Shown: positions 47,576 through 57,652 of the stretch, in pieces | Layout of the letters: every line of letters starts with the position of its first letter | Position numbering within the stretch: the stretch's first letter is position 1 | From: Sphingobium sp. V4 | GTDB lineage: Bacteria > Pseudomonadota > Alphaproteobacteria > Sphingomonadales > Sphingomonadaceae | DNA: 64,000 nucleotides | NCBI RefSeq assembly: GCF_029590555.1 | Contig: NZ_CP081001.1 | Span: 2,480,001-2,544,000 of the forward strand | Reading direction: 5' to 3' | The notes under the pieces: model-generated | The model's database searches: none | What the model saw: only the letters and a program-made list of their open reading frames with translations | Told to the model about the DNA's origin: nothing | Made by a program: the position numbers and the translations under genes

Positions 47576-48232
47576 TCAGGCGGCCTCGCCATCCAAGATG
47601 GCGGCAATGGCGGCGGTCACGTCGGCCATGTCGGCCATGCCGTCGACCCGCGACACGATACCGCGGCCCTCGTAGATCGGCAGGATAGGCGCGGTCTTGG
47701 CGCGATATTCGGCCATGCGGGTCCGCACCGTCTCCTCATTGTCGTCGGGGCGGCGCTTGAACTCGTGCCCATGGCACTTGTCGCACTCATTTTCGACCGC
47801 AGGGGTCTTGAACCGGTCGTGATAGCCTTCGCCGCAGGTCGCGCAGGTGAAACGGCCCGTGATGCGCTCGACCAGCGCATCCTCATTCACATCCAGTTCG
47901 ATGACATGGTCGAGCGTGCGGTCGCGCGATCCCAATAGGGTGTCGAGCGCCTGGGCCTGCGCCTGCGTCCGCGGATATCCGTCGAAGATCACGCCGGTCT
48001 CGGGAGCCAGCGCATCGAGCGCCTCCCCGATGATGCCCGACACGATCTCGTCGGACACCAGCGCGCCCGCTTCCATCACGGCCTTCGCCTTGAGTCCGAT
48101 CGGCGTCCCGGCCTTCACCGCAGCGCGCAGCATATCGCCGGTCGACAGCTGCACCATCCCGCGACTGTCCACCAGCCGCGTCGCCTGGGTACCCTTGCCG
48201 GCCCCCGGAGGACCAAGCAGAATGATATTCAT
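47576..48232 (-). CDS. adk: Adenylate kinase
   Basis: A 218-residue enzyme interconverting AMP, ADP and ATP. P-loop GPPGAGKGT, AMP-binding STGDMLR and DGYPRT. The lid has four cysteines (FTCATCG and ENECDKC), the zinc-binding type. ATG at 48232 (MNIILLG) fits the family. It is the last ribosomal-cluster gene seen, 50 bp after secY. Confidence 0.96.
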   Translation of the reverse strand: MNIILLGPPGAGKGTQATRLVDSRGMVQLSTGDMLRAAVKAGTPIGLKAKAVMEAGALVSDEIVSGIIGEALDALAPETGVIFDGYPRTQAQAQALDTLLGSRDRTLDHVIELDVNEDALVERITGRFTCATCGEGYHDRFKTPAVENECDKCHGHEFKRRPDDNEETVRTRMAEYRAKTAPILPIYEGRGIVSRVDGMADMADVTAAIAAILDGEAA

Positions 48233-48282
48233 TGCGCGCATTCTCCCCTGTTCGTGCGCTATTCAGAGTCTCGAAACGCCCC

Positions 48283-49647
48283 TCAGCGCAGTCGACCCTT
48301 CAGCTTCGCCTTCTTGATGAGGTCGCCATATTGGTGGGCGAGCAGATGGCTCTGGATCTGGGTCACGGTGTCGACCGTAACATTGACGACGATCAGCAGG
48401 CTAGTCCCTCCAAGGTAGAAGGGAATTCCCGCCCGTGCGATGGCGAATTCGGGCACCAGGCAAATGAACGCCAGGTAAGCCGCGCCGATGACGGTGATGC
48501 GCGTCAGCACATAATCCAGATAATGTTCGGTGTTCTTCCCCGGACGAATGCCCGGAATGAAGCCGCCGTTGCGCTTCAGATTGTCAGCCGTCTCTTCCGG
48601 GTTGAACACCACCGCAGTGTAGAAGAAGCAGAAGAACACAATGCCCAGGCCATAGAGCGCCATGTACACGGGGCTGCCGTGCGCCAGATACTGGTTCAGC
48701 GTCAGGACGAAATCGCCCAGCCTGCTCTCGCCCGCTACGGTCTGCCCCGCAAATTGCGAGATGGTGAGCGGCATCAGCAGCAACGAACTGGCGAAGATCG
48801 GCGGGATCACACCTGCGGTGTTGACCTTCAGCGGCAGATGGCTCCGATCGGCCTGCATCAGCCCCTGACGGGTCTGGCGCTTGGGATACTGGATCAGGAC
48901 GCGGCGCTGGGCGCGTTCCATGAAGCAGATCAACAGGATCAGCCCGACCGCCATGACCATGATCAGGAAAATGAGCAGGCCGGAAATCGAGCCTTCGCTG
49001 CCCGACTTGAACAGATTGCTGAGCGTCACCGGCAGCTGGGCGACGATGCCGGCCATGATGATGAGCGAAACGCCGTTGCCGATGCCGCGCGAGGTGATCT
49101 GTTCACCCAGCCACATCAGGAACATCGTGCCGCCGATCAGCGAGACGACCGCCGTCAGCCGGAACAGCAGGCCGGGTTCGATCACGGCGGCGACGCCCGA
49201 CTGGGCACCGAAGCTCTCTAGACCGACCGCAATGAAATAGCCCTGCACCGCGGTCAGGCCAACGGTGCCATAGCGGGTATATTGGTTCAGCTTCTTGCGG
49301 CCGCTCTCCCCTTCCTTCTTGATCGCAGCAAGCTGCGGCGAGAGGCTGGCCGCGAGCTGCACCACGATCGAGGCGGTGATATAGGGCATCACGCCAAGCG
49401 CGATCAGGCTCATGCGCGACAGCGAACCACCCGAGAAGGTGTTGAAGATATCGAGGATGCCGCCGTTGGTCTGGGCATAGAGCGTCGAAAGCGCCGTCGG
49501 ATCAACACCGGGCAACGGCACGAAGCTCAGGAAGCGGAAGACGATCAGTGCGCCGAGCGTGAACCACAGGCGCTTCTTGAGGTCGGTCGCCTGGCTGAAT
49601 TTCGCGAGGCTGAGATTAGATGCGAGCTGGTCGGCTCTCGATGCCAT
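48283..49647 (-). CDS. secY: Preprotein translocase subunit SecY
   Basis: A 454-residue channel subunit of the Sec translocon, with ten membrane helices, the plug loop after helix 1, cytosolic loops GIGNGVSLIIMAGI and conserved FFCFFYTA. Co-translational insertion of membrane proteins depends on it. It follows rplO after a 192-bp structured gap. Confidence 0.97.
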   Translation of the reverse strand: MASRADQLASNLSLAKFSQATDLKKRLWFTLGALIVFRFLSFVPLPGVDPTALSTLYAQTNGGILDIFNTFSGGSLSRMSLIALGVMPYITASIVVQLAASLSPQLAAIKKEGESGRKKLNQYTRYGTVGLTAVQGYFIAVGLESFGAQSGVAAVIEPGLLFRLTAVVSLIGGTMFLMWLGEQITSRGIGNGVSLIIMAGIVAQLPVTLSNLFKSGSEGSISGLLIFLIMVMAVGLILLICFMERAQRRVLIQYPKRQTRQGLMQADRSHLPLKVNTAGVIPPIFASSLLLMPLTISQFAGQTVAGESRLGDFVLTLNQYLAHGSPVYMALYGLGIVFFCFFYTAVVFNPEETADNLKRNGGFIPGIRPGKNTEHYLDYVLTRITVIGAAYLAFICLVPEFAIARAGIPFYLGGTSLLIVVNVTVDTVTQIQSHLLAHQYGDLIKKAKLKGRLR

Positions 49648-49780
49648 GGTGGCTGCCCTTCAAATCACTCTTGCCCGGGATGGAGGTCCGAGCCGGAATC
49701 GCATTCCCCTTAGCGGGGGCTTGGGGCGCTGTCGAACCGGGAATTGCCGCGGCTGCGACAAACAGCGTCCCCGATGCACA

Positions 49781-49814
49781 TGACCCCGCCGACCCATATC
49801 GGGCAGCGGGGTCA
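49781..49814 (-). other. Hairpin in the rplO-secY spacer
   Basis: TGACCCCGC (49781-49789) pairs with GCGGGGTCA (49806-49814), a perfect 9-bp stem with a 16-base loop containing an inner CCGA/TCGG pairing, 26 bp after the rplO stop. No T-run follows, so it is probably not a simple terminator. Confidence 0.55.
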
Positions 49815-49839
49815 CGCTTGCAAGACTTGGCAGGCCGGA

Positions 49840-50373
49840 TCAGGCCTTCGCTGCGGCCTTCTTGGCGGCAAGGGCGGTGCCCTTCTTGGCCTTGGCCTTT
49901 TCCGCCGCAGGAACCACCGCGATCACCTCGACCTTGCCACCGGCCTTCTCGACTGCGTCGATCGCGCTCTGCGACGCGCCGGCGACCAGGAAGCTCAGCT
50001 TCGTGGTCAGTTCGCCCTTGGCGAGGAGGCGCACGCCGTCCTTGCCACCACGCGCCAGGCCGGCCGCCTTCAACGCAGCATGATCGACGGTGGCGCTAGC
50101 GTCCAGCTTGCCGGCGTCGATCGCCTTCTGCACCGCGCCCAGGTTCACGATCGCGTAATCCTTGGCGAAGATATTGTTGAAGCCGCGCTTCGGCAGACGC
50201 ATGTGGAGCGGCATCTGACCGCCCTCGAAGCCGTTGATGCTGACGCCCGAACGCGCCTTGGCGCCCTTCTGGCCGCGACCGGCGGTCTTGCCCTTGCCCG
50301 AGCCGATACCACGGCCGACGCGCATCCGGCCCTTGCGGCTACCGGCATTATCGTTGAGTTCGTTCAGTTTCAT
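49840..50373 (-). CDS. rplO: 50S ribosomal protein L15
   Basis: A 177-residue ribosomal protein, somewhat longer than the ~145 of E. coli, with a basic N-terminus ([36 protein letters not shown]) and the C-terminal core [10 protein letters not shown]..., ending in a Lys/Ala tail. Binds 23S rRNA. Spc operon gene. Confidence 0.97.
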   Translation of the reverse strand: MKLNELNDNAGSRKGRMRVGRGIGSGKGKTAGRGQKGAKARSGVSINGFEGGQMPLHMRLPKRGFNNIFAKDYAIVNLGAVQKAIDAGKLDASATVDHAALKAAGLARGGKDGVRLLAKGELTTKLSFLVAGASQSAIDAVEKAGGKVEVIAVVPAAEKAKAKKGTALAAKKAAAKA

Positions 50374-50408
50374 GTTTTGTGCACTCGCTTTCGCTATGTT
50401 CGCGCGAA

Positions 50409-50432
50409 GGCCCGATCCACCGGGATCGGGCC
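50409..50432 (-). other. Strong hairpin in the rpmD-rplO spacer
   Basis: GGCCCGATCC-ACCG-GGATCGGGCC, a perfect 10-bp stem with a 4-base loop, 36 bp before the rplO start codon. No U-run. Confidence 0.6.
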
Positions 50433-50500
50433 AAAGCCCCCACTAAAGCTGGAGCCTTGTGAGGCTGGGCGGCTTCCATCACGGAGTCGCCCAATTGCCA

Positions 50501-50527
50501 GAGATCCCAGCTTCCGCTGGGATGACG
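50501..50527. repeat. REP-like palindrome, copy 3
   Basis: ATCCCAGC (50504-50511), a 4-base loop and GCTGGGAT (50516-50523), then GACGG. The right arm reads GGGATGACGG like the other two copies; the left arm reads GAGATCCC. It is inside the rpmD-rplO spacer of the spc operon. Confidence 0.5.
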
Positions 50528-50531
50528 GTCT

Positions 50532-50708
50532 TTACTCGACCACCTGCACCATATGGGGCAGCTTCTTGATGGCACCGCGCACTTCCGCGGTATCTTCCAG
50601 CTCCACCACGCGGTGCATCTTGCCAAGGCCCAGGCTGATCAGAATCTTCTTCTGGTCGGCCGGGCGACGGATCGGCGAACCGATCTGCTTGATCTTGATT
50701 TTCGCCAT
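50532..50708 (-). CDS. rpmD: 50S ribosomal protein L30
   Basis: A 58-residue protein ([16 protein letters not shown] start; [13 protein letters not shown]; ends LPHMVQVVE), the usual L30 length. Frame 50708-50532 ends in TAA and starts with ATG 5 bp after the rpsE stop. Confidence 0.95.
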   Translation of the reverse strand: MAKIKIKQIGSPIRRPADQKKILISLGLGKMHRVVELEDTAEVRGAIKKLPHMVQVVE

Positions 50709-50713
50709 GTCTG

Positions 50714-51415
50714 TTACTCCGCAATCGCTTCGGCGTCAGCCTGCGCGACGTCGGCCGAGGCACCACCGCGACGCAGAAGGTCGGCGACCTTCTTGCCACG
50801 ACGCTGCGCCACCGACTTGGGGCTGGTCTGTTCGCCCAGCGCCGCGAAGGTCGCACGGATCATGTTATAGGGGTTCGACGTGCCGTTCGACTTGGTCACG
50901 ACGTCAGCGACGCCGAGGCTTTCGAACACGGCGCGCATCGGACCACCGGCGATGATGCCCGTACCGGCCGGGGCCGAACGAACCGTCACCTTGCCGGCGC
51001 CGAAGTGGCCGAGGCCGTCGTGGTGCAGGGTGCGGCCTTCCTTCAGCGGAACGCGGACCATCGCCTTCTTGGCGGCGGCGGTCGCCTTGCTGATGGCTTC
51101 GGGCACTTCGCGCGCCTTGCCATGGCCGAAGCCCGCACGGCCCTTGCCGTCGCCGACGACGACCAGAGCGGCGAAACCGAAGCGCTTACCGCCCTTGACG
51201 GTCTTCGAGACGCGGTTGATGTGAACCAGCTTCTCGATCAGCTCTTCGCCCTGCTCCTCGTCCCGATTGCCGCGACGGTCGTCGCGACGGCCACGGCCGC
51301 CACGTTCGCCACGGTTGCGATCCCCGCCACGGCCACGGCCACGGCCACGACCTTCGGTCTGAGCCTCGACGCCCTCGACGGGTGCGACGACTTCGTTGGT
51401 GTTTTCGTCAGCCAT
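50714..51415 (-). CDS. rpsE: 30S ribosomal protein S5 with an Arg/Gly-rich N-terminus
   Basis: A 233-residue protein, longer than the ~165 of E. coli. Residues about 20-60 form an intrinsically disordered RGR/RGG tract ([20 protein letters not shown]), followed by an acidic patch [11 protein letters not shown] and the standard S5 core ([39 protein letters not shown]). The tract may reach RNA or solvent; the role is unknown. Confidence 0.96.
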   Translation of the reverse strand: MADENTNEVVAPVEGVEAQTEGRGRGRGRGGDRNRGERGGRGRRDDRRGNRDEEQGEELIEKLVHINRVSKTVKGGKRFGFAALVVVGDGKGRAGFGHGKAREVPEAISKATAAAKKAMVRVPLKEGRTLHHDGLGHFGAGKVTVRSAPAGTGIIAGGPMRAVFESLGVADVVTKSNGTSNPYNMIRATFAALGEQTSPKSVAQRRGKKVADLLRRGGASADVAQADAEAIAE

Positions 51416-51417
51416 GA

Positions 51418-51771
51418 TCAGAACTCCAGCCCGCCTTCACGGGCGGCATCGGCCAGCGCCTTGACGCGGCCATGGAACAGGAAGCCACCGCGGTCGAACA
51501 CGACCTTGGTGACACCGGCGGCGGTCGCCGCGGCGGCGACGCGCTTGCCGACATCGGCAGCGGCTTCGGAAGTTGCGCCGGTCTTGCCGCGCACATCCTT
51601 GTCCAGGGTCGATGCTGCCGCGACGGTCTTGCCGGCGACGTCATCAATGACCTGCGCGTAGATGTGACGACCCGAACGATGCACGCTGAGGCGGGGCTTG
51701 TGGCCCGCAACGGCCTTGAGGGCGGTGCGAACGCGGCGACGACGCCGCGCGAAGAGGGAAAGCTTTGCCAT
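51418..51771 (-). CDS. rplR: 50S ribosomal protein L18
   Basis: A 117-residue 5S rRNA-binding protein: basic start [34 protein letters not shown] and the end [29 protein letters not shown]. The ATG at 51771 matches the family; the longer frame is discarded. Confidence 0.96.
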   Translation of the reverse strand: MAKLSLFARRRRRVRTALKAVAGHKPRLSVHRSGRHIYAQVIDDVAGKTVAAASTLDKDVRGKTGATSEAAADVGKRVAAAATAAGVTKVVFDRGGFLFHGRVKALADAAREGGLEF

Positions 51772-51772
51772 C

Positions 51773-52306
51773 TTACTTCTTCTTCCCTTCCTTGCGGAAG
51801 ATGAACTCGCCGGCGTACTTGATACCCTTGCCCTTATAGGGTTCGGGCTTGCGCCAGCGGCGGATCTCGGCGGCAACCTGACCCACCTTCTGCTTGTCGA
51901 TGCCGGTGATCTCGACCGTGGTGTTATCCGGGGTCTTGATCTCGATGCCTTCCGGCACAGCGAAGTCGACGTCGTGCGAATAGCCGAGCTTCAGGTTCAG
52001 AACCTTGCCCTTGGCGTCCGCACGATAGCCGACACCGGTGATGAGCAGCTTCTTCGTGTAGCCCTCCGTCACGCCGGTGATCAGATTGGCGATCAGGGTG
52101 CGCTGCATACCCCAGAAAGCGCGGGCGCGCTTGCTGTCGTTGGCAGGCTTCACCGCGATCGAACCATCTTCGATGCTGTAGGTGACTTCGTCGGCCAGCG
52201 GCAGCGACAGGGTGCCCTTCGGCCCCTTAACCGACAGCTCGCCATCGGCGATCGACGCGGTGACGCCCGCGGGGACGGCAACCGGCTTCTTACCAGTGCG
52301 GCTCAT
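51773..52306 (-). CDS. rplF: 50S ribosomal protein L6
   Basis: A 177-residue protein with two homologous alpha/beta domains. Start [16 protein letters not shown]-terminal [19 protein letters not shown] is the 23S rRNA-contact signature. Overlaps rpsH by one base (TGATG). Confidence 0.97.
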   Translation of the reverse strand: MSRTGKKPVAVPAGVTASIADGELSVKGPKGTLSLPLADEVTYSIEDGSIAVKPANDSKRARAFWGMQRTLIANLITGVTEGYTKKLLITGVGYRADAKGKVLNLKLGYSHDVDFAVPEGIEIKTPDNTTVEITGIDKQKVGQVAAEIRRWRKPEPYKGKGIKYAGEFIFRKEGKKK

Positions 52307-52701
52307 CAGAACACCTCCGCCAGCACTTCGCCGCCAACATTCTGCTCACGCGCTTCCGCGTCAGACAGAACACCCTTGGGCGTCGAGACAATGGTGATGC
52401 CGAGGCCATTGCGGATTACCGGCAGTTCCTTGGAACCCGAGTAAACGCGGCGACCAGGCTTGGACACGCGGGCGACATGCTTGATCGCCGGCTGGCCCTC
52501 GAAATATTTCAGCTCGATGCGCAGGCCGGGATGATTGCCGAGGACTTCCTCGGAATAACCACGGATATAGCCTTCGCGCTGCAGCACGTCGAGGACGCGG
52601 GCACGGAGCTTGCTGGCGGGGGACACGACGCTGTCCTTCTTCGCCTGCTGCCCGTTGCGGATGCGGGTGAGCATATCACCCAGGGGATCGGTCAATGCCA
52701 T
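52306..52701 (-). CDS. rpsH: 30S ribosomal protein S8
   Basis: A 131-residue protein that binds helix 21 of 16S rRNA and represses the spc operon in E. coli. [26 protein letters not shown] and [30 protein letters not shown] are diagnostic. Confidence 0.97.
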   Translation of the reverse strand: MALTDPLGDMLTRIRNGQQAKKDSVVSPASKLRARVLDVLQREGYIRGYSEEVLGNHPGLRIELKYFEGQPAIKHVARVSKPGRRVYSGSKELPVIRNGLGITIVSTPKGVLSDAEAREQNVGGEVLAEVF

Positions 52702-52713
52702 CTCAAATGATCC

Positions 52714-53019
52714 TTACCAGCTCGACTTGGTGACGCCGGGGATCAGGCCCTTGTTGGCCAGATCACGCAGCTGCACGCGGCAGAGACGGAATTTGCGGTA
52801 GTAAGCGCGGGGACGCCCCGTCAGCTCGCAGCGGTTCCGAACGCGGGTCGGATTGCCGTTGCGGGGGATCTCCGCCATCTTCAGACGCGCGATCAGACGA
52901 TCGCTGTCATCGGCCGCGGTATCATTCGCGATCGCCTTGAGCTTCGCATAGCGGCCGGCATATTTCTTCACCAGCTTCTTGCGGCGCTCGTTCTTGTTGA
53001 TCGAACTCAGTTTCGCCAT
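52714..53019 (-). CDS. rpsN: 30S ribosomal protein S14
   Basis: A 101-residue S14 of the long, zinc-free (C-minus) type: no four-Cys zinc site, but [18 protein letters not shown] and [14 protein letters not shown] at the end. Confidence 0.97.
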   Translation of the reverse strand: MAKLSSINKNERRKKLVKKYAGRYAKLKAIANDTAADDSDRLIARLKMAEIPRNGNPTRVRNRCELTGRPRAYYRKFRLCRVQLRDLANKGLIPGVTKSSW

Positions 53020-53071
53020 GACTTAAGTTCTCTTCCTTAGCTTAAGCGTTTGGGAGAGAAGCGGGGCCTTT

Positions 53072-53644
53072 TCAGGCCGCCTGCTTCTCTTCGATCGGGA
53101 AGGGGAAGCCGAAGAGACGCAGCAGTTCGCGCGCTTCCTCGTCCGTCTTCGCCGTGGTGGTCACGATGATGTCCATGCCACGAACCTTGTCGATCTTGTC
53201 GTAGCTGATCTCCGGGAAAATCAGCTGCTCCTTGATGCCGAAGGCATAGTTGCCACGACCATCGAAGCTCTTGGGGTTCAGACCACGGAAGTCGCGCACG
53301 CGGGGCAGCGCGATGTTGATCAGACGGTCCAGGAATTCATACATGCGCTCGCGGCGCAGCGTGACCTTGGCACCGATCGGCATACCTTCACGCAGCTTGA
53401 ACTGCGCGATGGACTTGCGAGCCTTGGTGATGACCGGCTTCTGACCGGCGATCTGCTCCATTTCCTCGGCGGCCTGGGTGACCTTCTTCTTGTCCTGGGT
53501 CGCTTCGCCCACGCCCATGTTGAGCACGATCTTCTCGATCTTGGGCACTTCCATGACGTTCTTGTAACCGAACTTCTCGGTCATCGCCTTGGCGATCTCG
53601 GCGTCATACTGCGCCTTCGAGCGCGGGATGTACTTGTCGCTCAT
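53072..53644 (-). CDS. rplE: 50S ribosomal protein L5
   Basis: A 190-residue 5S rRNA-binding protein: [44 protein letters not shown] and [12 protein letters not shown]. Overlaps rplX by one base. Somewhat longer than E. coli at the C-terminus. Confidence 0.97.
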   Translation of the reverse strand: MSDKYIPRSKAQYDAEIAKAMTEKFGYKNVMEVPKIEKIVLNMGVGEATQDKKKVTQAAEEMEQIAGQKPVITKARKSIAQFKLREGMPIGAKVTLRRERMYEFLDRLINIALPRVRDFRGLNPKSFDGRGNYAFGIKEQLIFPEISYDKIDKVRGMDIIVTTTAKTDEEARELLRLFGFPFPIEEKQAA

Positions 53645-53955
53645 TACAGCACCTCACCGGACTTGACGGCGACACGGACCTTCTTGCCGTCGCGGTCCTC
53701 GAAACGGACGCGGGTCGGCTTGCCATCCTTGTCGGCGACAGCGACGTTGGAAATGTGCAGCGGCGCCGGCTTGCGATCGATGCCACCCTGCGGGTTGGAC
53801 TGATCGGGCTTGCGGTGACGCGCATGGACGTTGATGCCTTCGACGAGGACCTTGTCCTCCTTCGGCAGCACCTGCAGGACGGCGCCGGTGCGGCCCTTGT
53901 CCTTGCCGGCCAGGACGACGATCTTGTCGCCCTTCTTGATCTTTGCAGCGCTCAT
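53644..53955 (-). CDS. rplX: 50S ribosomal protein L24
   Basis: A 103-residue assembly-initiator protein with a KOW motif: [29 protein letters not shown] and [13 protein letters not shown]. Overlaps rplN by one base and rplE by one base. Confidence 0.96.
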   Translation of the reverse strand: MSAAKIKKGDKIVVLAGKDKGRTGAVLQVLPKEDKVLVEGINVHARHRKPDQSNPQGGIDRKPAPLHISNVAVADKDGKPTRVRFEDRDGKKVRVAVKSGEVL

Positions 53956-54323
53956 TACAGCACCTCGGGGGCGAGCGAGATGATCTTCATGTGCTTCTTG
54001 GCGCGCAGTTCGCGAACGACCGGGCCAAAGATACGGGTGCCGATCGGCTCCTCGTTCTTGTTGATGAGCACAGCGGCATTGCCGTCGAAGCGAATCACGC
54101 TGCCATCAGCGCGACGCACGTCCTTGGCGGTGCGCACGATGACGGCGCGATGCACGTCACCCTTCTTCACCTTGCCACGAGGCGCAGCTTCCTTGATCGA
54201 GACGACGATGATGTCGCCTACGCTCGCGAAGCGACGCTTCGAGCCGCCCAGCACCTTGATGCACTGGACGCGCTTGGCGCCGCTGTTGTCAGCGACGTCA
54301 AGATTGGATTGCATCTGGATCAT
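53955..54323 (-). CDS. rplN: 50S ribosomal protein L14
   Basis: A 122-residue five-stranded barrel protein: [31 protein letters not shown] and [36 protein letters not shown]. In E. coli it begins the spc operon; here a structured 176-bp gap precedes it. Confidence 0.97.
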   Translation of the reverse strand: MIQMQSNLDVADNSGAKRVQCIKVLGGSKRRFASVGDIIVVSIKEAAPRGKVKKGDVHRAVIVRTAKDVRRADGSVIRFDGNAAVLINKNEEPIGTRIFGPVVRELRAKKHMKIISLAPEVL

Positions 54324-54499
54324 GGATCCGGTTCCTTCTTATTTGGCCTACCGGGACAATTCCCGGCGGTTCCGAATTTCGTGCATAGAGACTCGAACCG
54401 AGCCTTTGACTCTACGCGAAGCGCGGGCCTGTACCCTTTCCCGAAGGAAAAGGCCAGCCCCGCGCCGCATTTTTAGGTCAAAGGCTCAATGAGCCTCCC
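54324..54499 (-). ncRNA. Candidate structured RNA at the S10/spc boundary
   Basis: The 176-bp gap between rpsQ and rplN folds, on the minus strand, as three nested stems: an 11-bp outer stem GAGCCTTTGAC/GTCAAAGGCTC (54487-54477 with 54410-54400), a 7-bp stem GCGCGGG/CCCGCGC (54465-54459 and 54427-54421, plus-strand complement) and a CCTTTTCC-UUCG-GGAAAGG hairpin (5453-area: 54453-54446, loop 54445-54442, 54441-54435). A separate CCGGGA-N4-TCCCGG hairpin (54351-54366) sits just before the rplN ribosome site. No T-run. Cis-regulatory role is inferred. Confidence 0.5.
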
Positions 54500-54763
54500 T
54501 CAGGCCGCCGTTTCCGGCGACTTGTGGGTGTCCACGCGCTCGATGACCTTCCAGGTCTTGAGCTTGGAAATCGGAGCGGTCTCTTCGATGCGGACCGTTT
54601 CGCCTTCCTTGTAGACATTGCCCTCATCATGGGCATGGTACTTCTTCGACAGACGGATGATCTTGCCGTAGAGCGCATGCTTTACCTTGCGCTCCACCCG
54701 AACCACCACCGTCTTGTCGGTCTTGTCGGAAACCACCGTTCCCGTCAGCACGCGCTTGGGCAT
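54500..54763 (-). CDS. rpsQ: 30S ribosomal protein S17
   Basis: An 87-residue OB-fold protein: [34 protein letters not shown] start and KYHAHDE. Last gene of the S10-type block before the structured gap. Confidence 0.96.
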   Translation of the reverse strand: MPKRVLTGTVVSDKTDKTVVVRVERKVKHALYGKIIRLSKKYHAHDEGNVYKEGETVRIEETAPISKLKTWKVIERVDTHKSPETAA

Positions 54764-54775
54764 CGTGTGTTTCCT

Positions 54776-54979
54776 TTACTTCGCGGCCGAGCGGGTACGC
54801 TCGGACTGCAGGGTCTTGATCTGCGCGATCGACCGACGGACTTCACGCACGCGGCTGGGCTTTTCCAGCTGGTTGGTGGCCGCCTGGAAACGCAGGTTGA
54901 ACTGCTCGCGCTTCAGGTTGTTGAGTTCGGTCGACAGTTCGTCGTCCGTCTTGGTCTTGAGGTCTGCGACGTTCGCCAC
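54776..54979 (-). CDS. rpmC: 50S ribosomal protein L29
   Basis: A 67-residue helical hairpin protein: [49 protein letters not shown]. 3 bp after rplP and 12 bp before rpsQ. Confidence 0.96.
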   Translation of the reverse strand: MANVADLKTKTDDELSTELNNLKREQFNLRFQAATNQLEKPSRVREVRRSIAQIKTLQSERTRSAAK

Positions 54980-54982
54980 GGC

Positions 54983-55414
54983 TTAACCCTCCAGGTGCGA
55001 GGTGTCGCCGAGGCGGGCGACGACCTTCGTCTTGATGGGCAGCTTCATCGCGGCGCGCGAGAAGGCCTCTGCTGCGAGCGGACCGGGCACGCCGTCCAGT
55101 TCGAACAGGATGCGGCCCGGCTTGACGCGAGCAGCCCAATATTCGACCGAACCCTTGCCCTTGCCCTGACGGACTTCGGCCGGCTTCTTCGACACCGGCA
55201 CGTCGGGGAACACGCGAATCCACAACCGGCCCTGACGGCGGATATGGCGGGTGATCGCGCGGCGAGCCGCTTCGATCTGACGTGCGGTGACGCGCTCGGG
55301 TGCCAGAGCCTTGAGGCCGTAGGAGCCGAAATTCAGAGCCGAACCGCCCTTGGCGTCGCCCTTGATCCGGCCCTTGAAGGCCTTGCGGAACTTCATTTTC
55401 TTCGGTTGCAGCAT
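54983..55414 (-). CDS. rplP: 50S ribosomal protein L16
   Basis: A 143-residue protein at the peptidyl-transferase region: [61 protein letters not shown] and [23 protein letters not shown]. Confidence 0.97.
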   Translation of the reverse strand: MLQPKKMKFRKAFKGRIKGDAKGGSALNFGSYGLKALAPERVTARQIEAARRAITRHIRRQGRLWIRVFPDVPVSKKPAEVRQGKGKGSVEYWAARVKPGRILFELDGVPGPLAAEAFSRAAMKLPIKTKVVARLGDTSHLEG

Positions 55415-55435
55415 GACGCTATTACCTTCTTATCT

Positions 55436-56131
55436 TCAGCGCGCCGGGCGCACGCCGGAGGTCTGAGCCTCCAGCATCAGCCGGTCGGTGGCCATCGGAT
55501 CATGACCAAGGATTTCACCCTTGAAGATCCAGACCTTGATGCCGCACACGCCATAGGCGGTATGGGCTTCGGCTTCGGCATAGTCGACGTTCGCGCGCAG
55601 CGTGTGCAGCGGAACGCGGCCTTCGCGATACCATTCGACGCGCGCGATCTCCGCGCCGCCCAGACGGCCGCCGCAGGTGATCTTGATGCCTTCGGCGCCC
55701 AGACGGAGAGCCGACTGCACCGCGCGCTTCATCGCACGACGGAAAGCCACGCGGCGTTCCAGCTGGTCGGCAATGCCCTGCGCAACGAGCTTGGAGTCAA
55801 TTTCCGGCTTGCGGATTTCGACGATGTTCAGGCTGACGTCCGAAGAGGTCAGGCCGCCCAGCTTCTTGCGCAGCTTTTCGATGTCCGCGCCCTTCTTGCC
55901 GATGATGACACCGGGACGGGCGGCGTAGATCGACACGCGGCACAGCTTGGCCGGACGCTCGATAACGACCTTGGAGATCGCGGCCTGCGGCAGGTTCTTC
56001 ATGATATACTGGCGGATCTTCAGATCCTCCAGCAGCAGGCGACCGTAGTCGGCGCCTTCCGCGAACCAGCGGCTGTCCCAGGTGCGGTTGATCTGCAGAC
56101 GCAGACCGATCGGATTGCTCTTGTGACCCAT
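55436..56131 (-). CDS. rpsC: 30S ribosomal protein S3
   Basis: A 231-residue protein with the KH domain: [23 protein letters not shown] start, [15 protein letters not shown] in the GxxG loop, and [22 protein letters not shown] end. ATG at 56131; 4 bp gap to rplV. Confidence 0.97.
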   Translation of the reverse strand: MGHKSNPIGLRLQINRTWDSRWFAEGADYGRLLLEDLKIRQYIMKNLPQAAISKVVIERPAKLCRVSIYAARPGVIIGKKGADIEKLRKKLGGLTSSDVSLNIVEIRKPEIDSKLVAQGIADQLERRVAFRRAMKRAVQSALRLGAEGIKITCGGRLGGAEIARVEWYREGRVPLHTLRANVDYAEAEAHTAYGVCGIKVWIFKGEILGHDPMATDRLMLEAQTSGVRPAR

Positions 56132-56135
56132 GTGC

Positions 56136-56522
56136 TTACGCCTCCGCCTCTTCTGCAGCTTCACGCACGACGATGCGCACGCGGCTGAAGGGCTTCAGAA
56201 TCCGGGTCGACTTGCCGCGGCCGCGAGCGTGGAAGCGCTTCAGGGTGAAGCTCTTGCCCACCGATGCTTCCGCGACGACCAGTGCGTCGACGTCCAGATT
56301 GTGGTTGTTTTCCGCATTGGCGATGGCCGAAGCCAGCACCTTGCGCACGTCGACCGCCATCGCCTTCTTGGAGAAGGCGAGGATGTTCAGCGCGTCCTCG
56401 ACCTTGCGGCCGCGGATGAGCGTGGCGACCAGGTTCAGCTTCTGGGCTGAACCACGGATCTGCGTGCCAACGGCCAGCGCCTCATTGTCGGCGACGCGAC
56501 GGGGAGCCTTTTGCTTGCTCAT
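56136..56522 (-). CDS. rplV: 50S ribosomal protein L22
   Basis: A 128-residue tunnel-lining protein: [44 protein letters not shown] and [17 protein letters not shown] (ARGRG). Overlaps rpsS by one base. Confidence 0.97.
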   Translation of the reverse strand: MSKQKAPRRVADNEALAVGTQIRGSAQKLNLVATLIRGRKVEDALNILAFSKKAMAVDVRKVLASAIANAENNHNLDVDALVVAEASVGKSFTLKRFHARGRGKSTRILKPFSRVRIVVREAAEEAEA

Positions 56523-56800
56523 TAGCGCTTGCCCTTCTTGTCGGCAGCGTGACCGGGGAAGTAGCGGGTCGGGGCGAATTCACCCAGCTTGTGACCAACC
56601 ATTTCCTCGTTCACGAGGACCGGAACATGCTTGCGGCCATTATAGACGTTGAACGTCAGGCCAACGAACTGCGGCAGGATGGTGGAACGGCGCGACCAGG
56701 TCTTGATCGGACCGGTACGGCCACCGGCGTCCTGCGCCGTTTCCGCCTTCTTCAGAAGGCTGAGGTCCACGAACGGACCTTTCCAGACGGAACGAGCCAT
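56522..56800 (-). CDS. rpsS: 30S ribosomal protein S19
   Basis: A 92-residue protein: [18 protein letters not shown] start, [30 protein letters not shown] and [16 protein letters not shown]. Confidence 0.97.
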   Translation of the reverse strand: MARSVWKGPFVDLSLLKKAETAQDAGGRTGPIKTWSRRSTILPQFVGLTFNVYNGRKHVPVLVNEEMVGHKLGEFAPTRYFPGHAADKKGKR

Positions 56801-56805
56801 CTCGC

Positions 56806-57642
56806 TTACCTCTTCTTCTTCGCGTGGCGGCTACGGATGATGAACTTGTCCGTCGCCTTGTTGTGGCGGGTGCGCGCACCCTTGGTCGGCTTGCCCCAGG
56901 GCGTGACCGGATGACGGCCGCCCGAGGTCCGGCCTTCACCACCACCATGCGGGTGATCGACCGGGTTCTTCGCCACACCGCGCGTCAGCGGACGCTTACC
57001 CAGCCAGCGATTACGGCCGGCCTTGGCAAGGTTGGTGTTGGCGTTGTCCGGGTTCGACACGGCACCGACAGTGCCCATGCAGTCCGAACGGATGTAGCGC
57101 TGCTCGCCCGAGGACAGACGGACCATCACCATGCCACGATCGCGACCGACCAGCTGGGCATAGGTACCCGCCGAACGGCAGAGCTGACCGCCCTTGCCGG
57201 GCTTCATCTCGATATTGTGGATGATGGTGCCGACCGGCATCTGGCCGAGTTCCATCGCATTGCCCGGCTTCACGTCGGTCTTCTTGCCCGCGACGACCTT
57301 GTCGCCGGGAGCCAGACGCTGCGGCGCCAGGATATAGGCCTGGGTGCCGTCGGGATAGTTGACCAGCGCGATGAAGGCGGTGCGGTTGGGGTCATATTCC
57401 AGACGCTCGACCGTGCCCTCGACGTCCCACAGCCTACGCTTGAAGTCGATGATGCGGTAACGCTGCTTGTGACCGCCGGCGATGCCGCGCGAGGTCACAT
57501 GACCCTTGTTGTTGCGGCCACCGGTCTTGCGCTTGCCTTCGGTCAGCGCCTTGACGGGCTTGCCCTTGTGCAGGCCGCTGCGGTCGACGAGGATCAGGCC
57601 ACGCTGGGCCGGGCTCGTCGGGTTATAGTGCTTCAGTGCCAT
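56806..57642 (-). CDS. rplB: 50S ribosomal protein L2
   Basis: A 278-residue protein: [11 protein letters not shown] start, [14 protein letters not shown], and the peptidyl-transferase region [17 protein letters not shown]. Normal length. Confidence 0.97.
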   Translation of the reverse strand: MALKHYNPTSPAQRGLILVDRSGLHKGKPVKALTEGKRKTGGRNNKGHVTSRGIAGGHKQRYRIIDFKRRLWDVEGTVERLEYDPNRTAFIALVNYPDGTQAYILAPQRLAPGDKVVAGKKTDVKPGNAMELGQMPVGTIIHNIEMKPGKGGQLCRSAGTYAQLVGRDRGMVMVRLSSGEQRYIRSDCMGTVGAVSNPDNANTNLAKAGRNRWLGKRPLTRGVAKNPVDHPHGGGEGRTSGGRHPVTPWGKPTKGARTRHNKATDKFIIRSRHAKKKR

Positions 57643-57652
57643 CTATCCCGCC

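Noticed and set aside
54385..54410. GGTTCGAGTC on the minus strand, resembling a tRNA T-arm
   Set aside because: No acceptor, D-arm or anticodon stem can be built around it, and no CCA follows.
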